Below are positions 37,213-44,300 of a stretch of 47,001 nt of DNA, in pieces. Both the position numbers and the translations under genes were made by a program. The notes below the pieces were generated by a model that had not been told where the DNA came from, did no database searches, and was given only the letters and a program-made list of their open reading frames with translations. Source of the DNA: a virus; IMG/VR virus record IMGVR_UViG_3300020020_000056, positions 1-47,001 of that record. One strand, given 5' to 3'. Position 1 is the first letter of the stretch. Each line of letters begins with the position of its first letter.

Positions 37213-39824
37213 AGAAAAAATATGTACCTGGCATGGGTGGTATAGGTGCGAAGCTACTCATACTAGGAGAGGCCCCATCATACGAAGAAACGGCTAAGGG
37301 TCAGCCGTTCGTAGGTCCATCAGGCCGAGAACTCGATAGATTGTTGAAGGACGCTGGCATCTATCGAGGTAACTGCTGGGTTACGAATGTGTGCAAGTAT
37401 GAGGTTCCAGCTAATGAGTTAAGGAAGAAGCTACCATTTCATATACGTGCGCGTAACGCGGGTATTGACATGGAGCAACAACTATCTGAACTAAGGACAG
37501 AGATAAATGATATCAAACCTAACTGCATCCTCGCTCTCGGTGGCACTGCTCTATGGGCGCTCTCGGGGAAAGATAAAATTTCTAAACATCGCGGCTCCAT
37601 TATGTGGGGGATGGGAACTAAGTTTGTGCCTACCTATCATCCCGCGCATCTTTTACATAGTGCTAGCGGTGGGGAGATCAAGGGATATTGGAATCGGCAG
37701 ATAATGATCTTCGATTTCAAGAGAGCATTAGATGAGTCCGCGAGTCCTGAGCTGCAACTGCCGAATAGAGTATTACATATCGCCCAGAACAGTGGGGAGT
37801 TATACCAGTTTCTTGATAGATATCGAGACTCCCGAAAGGTTTCGGTCGATATCGAAGCAGGAGGGCACTGTCTTCCTATATGTATTGGACTGGCTTTCAA
37901 CAAGAACCACGGCATTACTGTTCCTCTGTGGAACGCAGATAATATTAGTCACATACCAACTGCCGACCTAGCTAGCATGTGGGTTATGCTGAGCAAGGTA
38001 TTAATGGAGAAAGATATTGTCGGACAGAACTTTAACTATGACCGTGATAAGATTCGACGATTGGGGTTCACCATTCGGAGAATCTACTCAGATACGATGC
38101 TCAAAGCATTCGCCATTAACCCTGAGCTACCAAAAGGACTCGCATTCCTTACGTCTATCTATACAAGGGAGCCATTCTACAAAGACGACGGTATGTATGA
38201 AGGGTCTTACCGCGATCTATTGCTCGGATGCGCGCGTGACGCTTGTGTCACATTCGAAGTAGATGAGGCGATGGATGCGGACTTAGATGAATTGGGAGTG
38301 AGAAAGTTCTATGAGAACTTTATCATGACTCTCCCAGACTTCTATGCGGAGATCGAGAACAATGGATTCTACGTCGATGAGGACAAACGAAAGGAACTCA
38401 TTAGGAAGTACGTGGAATGGGATGAGAGACTTGGGTTCGAGATGCATGAGATTGCTGGAATTGATGTCAATCCGAACTCTCCTCCTGCTGTTCATTCATT
38501 GTTGTTCGATCTATGGCATCTACCTCGCCGTAATGGAGTGGGTGAGGAGGAACTAACTAGTCTACTGAATCTCAAGCACGGAGTAAAGGAACCACAGTAC
38601 CGCGTGTGGATTGAAAAGTGTCTTGAGAGACGTAGAGTCAGGAAAACGATTTCGACCTATCTACTTGCCATACCTGACTATGACGGGCGGATGAAGACTA
38701 CCACTTACATGTGCTTGGAAACGGGCAGGACAAGTACCGGGCAGCAAGATCCACCTACTAGGCCATTAGTAGATACAGTAGGTAAGAAGCGTAAAGTAGA
38801 TATGAAGCCTATGGGCGCTGCGTTCCAAGTATTCACCAAGCATGGTGATATTGGAGCGGACGTTCGAGGTATGTATAAACCGGGCGAAGGTGAAGTATTC
38901 GTCCAACTAGATAGTTCTCAAGCTGAAGCGCGTGTTGTCTTCAATCTGGCAACCGATGATCAAGCGTTAAGGGACATAGACGAACATGACTATCACGCAC
39001 TTACTGCGAGCTGGTTTTTCGGCGGTGTGGAAGCGGATTACTCGAAGAAGATACTCGGATACGAATCTCCCATTCGGTTTGCAGGGAAGACTCTACGCCA
39101 TGCGGGACATCTTGGCGCAGGAAAGCGACGAGCATCTGTTGAACTTAACACGCAGGCGCGAAAGTTTAAAATCCCGATTACAATTGATGAAGGACAAGCC
39201 GAACGCGCACTGAGAATCTTTCATGCGCGTCAGCCTAAGATACAACAGGTCTTTCACACAGGTGTGATCGAGGCTCTTAAAGATAACCGTCAACTATGTG
39301 CTCCATTACCTTGGGGGATTGATGCCGAACGTGGTGGTATACGAATTTTCTATGAACGATGGGGCGATGACCTCTTTCGAGAGGCATTCAGTTACCTCCC
39401 CCAACGTGCTGTTACTGACAATACCAAAGCAGCTGGAATTAGAATTAAGAAACAATGCCCAGACGCGAGAATTATTCTTGAAGCGCATGATGCACTTCTG
39501 TTTGCAATTAGACGAGAATACTTAGATGAATTTATTGTAATCAGTAAGAAGGAGATGGAACGTGCGATTAATTTTACTGCTTGTTCGCTTCCTCGTAGGT
39601 TTCTTAAGATCCCTTGTGACGTGGAGATCGGTGAGAACTACGCGGACTTATCGAAATACAAGTCGGCGGAAGCGATTAAGGTGGTGGCTCCAGAGCTGGT
39701 ACAAACCAGACCACTTACTATAACTGAGCAGTTCACTGTGAACGATGAAATGGCGAGGGATGAAATATTCCGGAAACGTGAACAAGCAAGTAGTAAAATA
39801 GTCCCTGAGGACATTCCGTTCTAG
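37203..39824 (+). CDS. Uracil-DNA-glycosylase-like domain fused to family A DNA polymerase
   Basis: 873 residues from the ATG of MSIEKKYVPG, behind GGAAGTGG; a start at 37173 is less likely. Residues about 10-170 match the UDG superfamily: GEAPSYEE at 22-29, PFVGPSGRELDRLL at 35-48, HPAHLL at 146-151. The CxxC of family 4 Fe-S enzymes is not seen. A 3'-5' exonuclease follows: DIE at 216-218, QNFNYD (Asn276, Asp280), ARD with Asp346, but the usual Tyr four residues earlier is Gly342. The polymerase has motif A DSSQAEAR (570-577), motif B R625-K629 and motif C HDA (762-764). Positions matching E. coli Phe762 and Tyr766 are His633 and Leu637, and motif C lacks the usual Glu. Replicative enzyme, possibly with uracil removal. 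Confidence 0.9.
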   Translation: MSIEKKYVPGMGGIGAKLLILGEAPSYEETAKGQPFVGPSGRELDRLLKDAGIYRGNCWVTNVCKYEVPANELRKKLPFHIRARNAGIDMEQQLSELRTEINDIKPNCILALGGTALWALSGKDKISKHRGSIMWGMGTKFVPTYHPAHLLHSASGGEIKGYWNRQIMIFDFKRALDESASPELQLPNRVLHIAQNSGELYQFLDRYRDSRKVSVDIEAGGHCLPICIGLAFNKNHGITVPLWNADNISHIPTADLASMWVMLSKVLMEKDIVGQNFNYDRDKIRRLGFTIRRIYSDTMLKAFAINPELPKGLAFLTSIYTREPFYKDDGMYEGSYRDLLLGCARDACVTFEVDEAMDADLDELGVRKFYENFIMTLPDFYAEIENNGFYVDEDKRKELIRKYVEWDERLGFEMHEIAGIDVNPNSPPAVHSLLFDLWHLPRRNGVGEEELTSLLNLKHGVKEPQYRVWIEKCLERRRVRKTISTYLLAIPDYDGRMKTTTYMCLETGRTSTGQQDPPTRPLVDTVGKKRKVDMKPMGAAFQVFTKHGDIGADVRGMYKPGEGEVFVQLDSSQAEARVVFNLATDDQALRDIDEHDYHALTASWFFGGVEADYSKKILGYESPIRFAGKTLRHAGHLGAGKRRASVELNTQARKFKIPITIDEGQAERALRIFHARQPKIQQVFHTGVIEALKDNRQLCAPLPWGIDAERGGIRIFYERWGDDLFREAFSYLPQRAVTDNTKAAGIRIKKQCPDARIILEAHDALLFAIRREYLDEFIVISKKEMERAINFTACSLPRRFLKIPCDVEIGENYADLSKYKSAEAIKVVAPELVQTRPLTITEQFTVNDEMARDEIFRKREQASSKIVPEDIPF

Positions 39825-39837
39825 TAAGGATTGAAGG

Positions 39838-41118
39838 ATGACATGGTTGGACGATCTATTAGGGCAGCACAGCGAATTAGAAAGTCCCATGAACTTCTGG
39901 AAGTGGGGCGCACTAGCAGCACTGTCTGCTGTTGCTAAAGACAATGTGTGGATAGATAGACATATCCATAACCTCTACCCTAATATCTATGTAATGTTTC
40001 ATGCTGAGAGTGGACTAAAGAAAGGTCCGCCTATCAGTATGGCAAAACAACTAGTAACAGGTGTAGGGGGTACTCGGGTTATCTCTGGTCGTAGTTCCAT
40101 CCAAGGTATCTTGAAGGAACTTGGCACTGCGCAGACTCAACCGGGAGGTAGGGTCATCAATAAGTCGTGCGCGTTTATCTGTAGTAGTGAACTAACCTCT
40201 AGTATAGTAGAGGACAAGGTAGCTACGGACATTCTGACTGACCTATATGACCGTCAGTACAACATAGGTAATTGGCGTAGTCTATTGAAGATGGAGCAGT
40301 TCAACCTCAAGAATCCTACCATCACGATGTTGACTGCAACTAATGAAGCTCACTCTGCGGACTTCTTCGGGAAAAAAGATATACATGGCGGTTACTTCGC
40401 CCGTACATTCGTGGTATCGGAGAGTAAACGGAACCGAAGTAATTCCTTACTAGTTCCATTAACTAATCCTCCTCAGTATAAAGAGGCTATAGCATACCTG
40501 AAGGAAGTAGAGAAACTACAGGGACCATTCGCACCTCTGGCATTGAAACAACCAGATGGAAATGGATGTAATATACCCTACATTGAGACAGCGACAGGAG
40601 AGACTAACTACTTCACTGAGGCGGGGATCATCTATCAAACATGGTATGATGATCTAACTGAACAGACGTTAACAGAGGACTTGCGAGATGATACAGGTAC
40701 CCTCAACAGATTTGGAGACAGTGTACTCAAGGTGGCGATGCTTCTGTCTCTTGCTCGTAGCCCTGAGTTGTATATCGACGCGGCGTCTATGCAATTAGCT
40801 ATAGATTACTGCCGTACATTGATAGGTAACGTGAGGGGTATGACTTATGGCAAGAAGGGATTATCGGAGTCTAAGAATATCAAAAAACTAATCATCGACG
40901 AGCTAATGAGCAGGCCCAATCATCAGGTGAGTAGGGCCATGCTACACAAGAAGATGTGGAGTCACTACAAGGAAGCGAGTGAACTCGATGAGGTAATGAA
41001 CTCGTTCGATCAGGCGGGTACAATCAAGATGGAAACGATGGGGAATCAGGTCATCTACAAGATGACTGATGTGGAGTACAAGAGGTTGAAAGACTTCTTT
41101 GATGGGCGGAACAAGTGA
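39838..41118 (+). CDS. Putative replicative helicase/primase-type ATPase
   Basis: 426 residues starting MTWLDDLLGQ, fourteen bases after the polymerase stop. The N-terminal part (WKWGALAALSAVAKDNVWID) and the segment HAESGLKKGPPIS at 55-67 look like a degenerate Walker A (usual GxxxxGK[ST]; here Lys62 is kept, the final Ser/Thr is Gly). FICSSEL near 113-119 would be a Walker B with SE in place of DE. The C-terminal part has long helices and a winged-helix-like end (HQVSRAMLHKKMWSHYKEAS). This general layout resembles DUF3987-type phage primase-helicases, but the ATPase site is worn and function is tentative. Its stop overlaps the next GTG. Confidence 0.7.
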   Translation: MTWLDDLLGQHSELESPMNFWKWGALAALSAVAKDNVWIDRHIHNLYPNIYVMFHAESGLKKGPPISMAKQLVTGVGGTRVISGRSSIQGILKELGTAQTQPGGRVINKSCAFICSSELTSSIVEDKVATDILTDLYDRQYNIGNWRSLLKMEQFNLKNPTITMLTATNEAHSADFFGKKDIHGGYFARTFVVSESKRNRSNSLLVPLTNPPQYKEAIAYLKEVEKLQGPFAPLALKQPDGNGCNIPYIETATGETNYFTEAGIIYQTWYDDLTEQTLTEDLRDDTGTLNRFGDSVLKVAMLLSLARSPELYIDAASMQLAIDYCRTLIGNVRGMTYGKKGLSESKNIKKLIIDELMSRPNHQVSRAMLHKKMWSHYKEASELDEVMNSFDQAGTIKMETMGNQVIYKMTDVEYKRLKDFFDGRNK

Positions 41119-41363
41119 TTATACCGAGACCCACACACAATGAATACCTTCTACCCCATGTCGAGGAGAGAGCAGACTCGACTAGGGATTATAGTAAACA
41201 CTGCGCGTGGGTCAAATGGTTCTTCGAGCAACCACCTTGGAAATGTTATGTCTGCGGTGCCATGATTGTAGCAGCATGTGACTACTGTCCGTGTTGCAAG
41301 TACGGACCACACCGCAGACATACTAGTAGGAGTCTGAATCCTCCGACTTACCCAAGTCCATGA
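41115..41363 (+). CDS. Small cysteine-rich zinc-binding protein, last gene of the early block
   Basis: 82 residues starting with GTG (VIIPRPTHNEYLLPHVEERA). Cysteines are clustered (CYVCGAM, CDYCPCCKYG), a likely zinc site. GTG overlaps the previous stop (GTGA). The 3' end runs over the minus-strand gene end by 41 bases, tail to tail. The coding region contains both arms of the inverted repeat 41247-41322, so the end of this protein is partly fixed by that structure. Confidence 0.6.
   Translation: MIIPRPTHNEYLLPHVEERADSTRDYSKHCAWVKWFFEQPPWKCYVCGAMIVAACDYCPCCKYGPHRRHTSRSLNPPTYPSP
41247..41322. terminator. Nested inverted repeat at the meeting point of both gene blocks
   Basis: TATGTCTGCGGTG (41247-41259) and CACCGCAGACATA (41310-41322) match perfectly over 13 bp. 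Inside, GTCCGT (41287-41292) and ACGGAC (41302-41307) form a second stem. The right arm ends exactly next to the stop codon of the giant minus-strand gene (41323). Transcripts from both directions converge here, so a bidirectional terminator or RNA-end structure is likely, although no T-run is present. Confidence 0.65.
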
Positions 41364-44300
41364 AACCGCCACCACTAGCAAGCCAATCATTCTCGGGATC
41401 TACAAGTTTACCTACACTCTCACCACGTCCATAGGTCTGAGTGCCCATACCGAGCATGATTGGACCCATCCACGGTAGCATCTTCGGGTCTTCGTAGTAT
41501 AGTCCAACGAGATCCTGAATTACTAGTGGTACAAACAGCTGAGCAATTCGGTCATACACATGGAACGGATTGTATTCAGACTGGCTAGCTAGGTCATACG
41601 CGAATTTGGTGACGGGGTTCAACTTGTTAGACAGGAAGCGTTCGATGTTCGACTTCTGTGTCTGAGCCATGAATCCCTCACCAAACTCTCTCCATTCTCC
41701 ACTCGCGCTTGACGTAGTGCCTCCCTGAATCATACGTGCGTACGATACGAGGAACTGCTGGAACCCACCACCGGGATCTAGGCGCGTATCTCCAATCTTC
41801 GCCTTACCCCAATCAGCAGAAGTCATATTGTCGATGTTGACTTCTACCTCATCTCCTCCGCCCATCTTCATTAGAGTAAGCGCACTCATCCACGCCGTAC
41901 CAGTGGCTAGTGCTGCCATCATATACTGTCGTCTCACCTGTGGACTAGCCATAACGTACGTGTTGGGATTCAACATGCGTATACGACTAGCGATTAGACC
42001 AGGTGAGAAGAATATATGCTGAAGTGCGCCTGATGCACTCTCTAGACTTACCTCCGCGTGCTTGGTTGGAAGGATGTGAGTCTTCAGTGGTCCCTGTCCT
42101 GTAGCCGTATTAACGAAATCGGCCAATTCTTTAGCTAGAACTTTGTTACGATAACCATTTAACTCTAGTGCTTCCTGTTGAGTATAGCTCTGTCTGAAGA
42201 TACCAGGTCTAGCCGAGCCAGTTCTACTAGCTTCAACAGCCATCGCAGCACTCTGGTTCATCAGATGCTCGAACCTATTTACCTTCAAGTGATTTAAGAA
42301 GGTAACATATGCGCGGTTACTCGCTCTAATTGGCCTACCTATAGTACCTGCCCACAGTTTAGATCCAGCAGTAGGTTGCCATGTTGATACACCAGCTGCA
42401 TTAGTAGTTGTCTTACCAATACCCATCTCCAACCATCTAGATGCAGTAGCCTGAGCACGCTGACTCATTGGAGCACCACTGCTAGCCGTCTCGAACATCT
42501 TGAGTCCAGCTTCCTGAGCGATAGAGGGTCGGACCTTACCAGTTACTCTATTTCGACGTGCCTGCATGACTGGCTTAGCGCGTAAGTCCGCATCAATCAT
42601 GTTGAATATTTGTTCAGAGTACCCAGCCTTAAGCATGGGTGAAATAGCTTTCCAGAACTGTGGTGTATGGATTTGGCTCAATCCCTGACGGAATGGAGCA
42701 GACAAGTCCATCGTAGTAGTAGCTGCACTAGGTACAGCCATAGCTTCTTTAACCCAGTTCAGATCACCCTTCTTAATTACGTTAGCACCACCTGATCCAA
42801 TACCTGTAGCGGCTTGTACTTTATTCCAACCGGGTACAGGTGGATTAGTGGGATTTCTACCGAATACATTCCATGCACCCTTCTCCTCTTTCATCTTCTG
42901 GAAGAACGAGTTAACCCAACCACGGATAGCTCCGGGTTTAGTACCTACATCAAATTCTCGAGACGCGCGTCTAGTATTTGGACTAATTACATCTACAATA
43001 ATAAATAGATTATGTAGCATATGTATCGAATCAGCTAGATGTACAGCCTGACTAGCTGTAATCGGTGATGCTATTTCAGCTGCATTATCTCGGAATCGAA
43101 TGGCTCCATTCTCTAATGCTTCATATAGTGAAATTCCAGCTCTACGTGCTTCAGTCTCATGGAAACTATAACGATCATTAAATGCTAGACGTTCTCCATT
43201 AGGTAGAATGAAGCGCGTGTCTCCATAGTCATCAGTTACTGGAAGGGTGTCTCTGAGTCTGTCGACTGAGGATCCGACAGGAGTTCCAGCTCCAACTGCC
43301 TGATCATATGTAGAAACATTCCCCTCTCTGTCGGATCCTCTATCTTCTTGCTTAACTCCCGTTCCTGAGAGAAGGTCTTCTGTAGTTTCTGGGCGCCCCC
43401 TTGATTCAGAATAGAGCTGTAGTACTCTCTGAAATTCTGGACTATACTGTCCAGATCTACTACCCCCTGTGAAGACCCGTTCGAGTTTATCGGCTGCCGC
43501 GAAGGTGTTGGCGGCTCCCATTTTGCCATATACTTCTCCTAGTCTCTGGATAAATGGTACACCATGACCTGTAGGTGGATAAGTTACATCTCCATGACTT
43601 CTAATCTGCTCCATATAGGAAGCAAAGAACTTCCCATAACGTGGCTGAGAGACATCAAAGTCTAGTGGAGGTGCATTAACTGCATATCCACTCTCATCTC
43701 CAATATGAGCTATTTCATGCAGTACAGTAATAGTAGCATCGAATGCATTATCCTCAGGAGATAGACCCTGTTCCATACGGATGAATGGATTCAATAGAAT
43801 AGTTGATTTCTTAGTAGTTGGATTAGGAATATGAACCCCATGCATATTGGGATCGAATACCAATCCAATACCTTCGAGCCTATCGTTCCAATTATCCCTA
43901 CCAAGTATGTTAAGTGCACCTTGAATAGTTCTATCATAGTGCTGCATTATTTCTTGAATAGCAGGACTTTTCAGAATTGACTTTAGTTCATCCTTGGTGA
44001 ATCGTTCACCTGGATCAAAGATAACAGTATTCCGTGAATTCCCTCCGTAGATTGGAACAATAGGCATTGAATCATATAATTCCTGAGTACGATTCTTTTT
44101 CTTTTCGATAGCAGGACCGCTAATATTTTTCTCAATAAATTCTGTAATATGTTCTCTCATATCCTTCTTAACATCTTCACGAGTGTTAATGAAGGGATAA
44201 TTATCTTCTTGTTCATCCATTTGTGGTTCAACATTAACAATAATATCTTCAGGTATTCCTTTTGCTTTTTCAGCAACATACTTATCTTCAGTAAACTGAT

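Noticed and set aside
43236-43529. A 97-residue minus-strand frame inside the giant gene
   Set aside because: It is a second frame of the giant gene with no ribosome site; not a separate gene.
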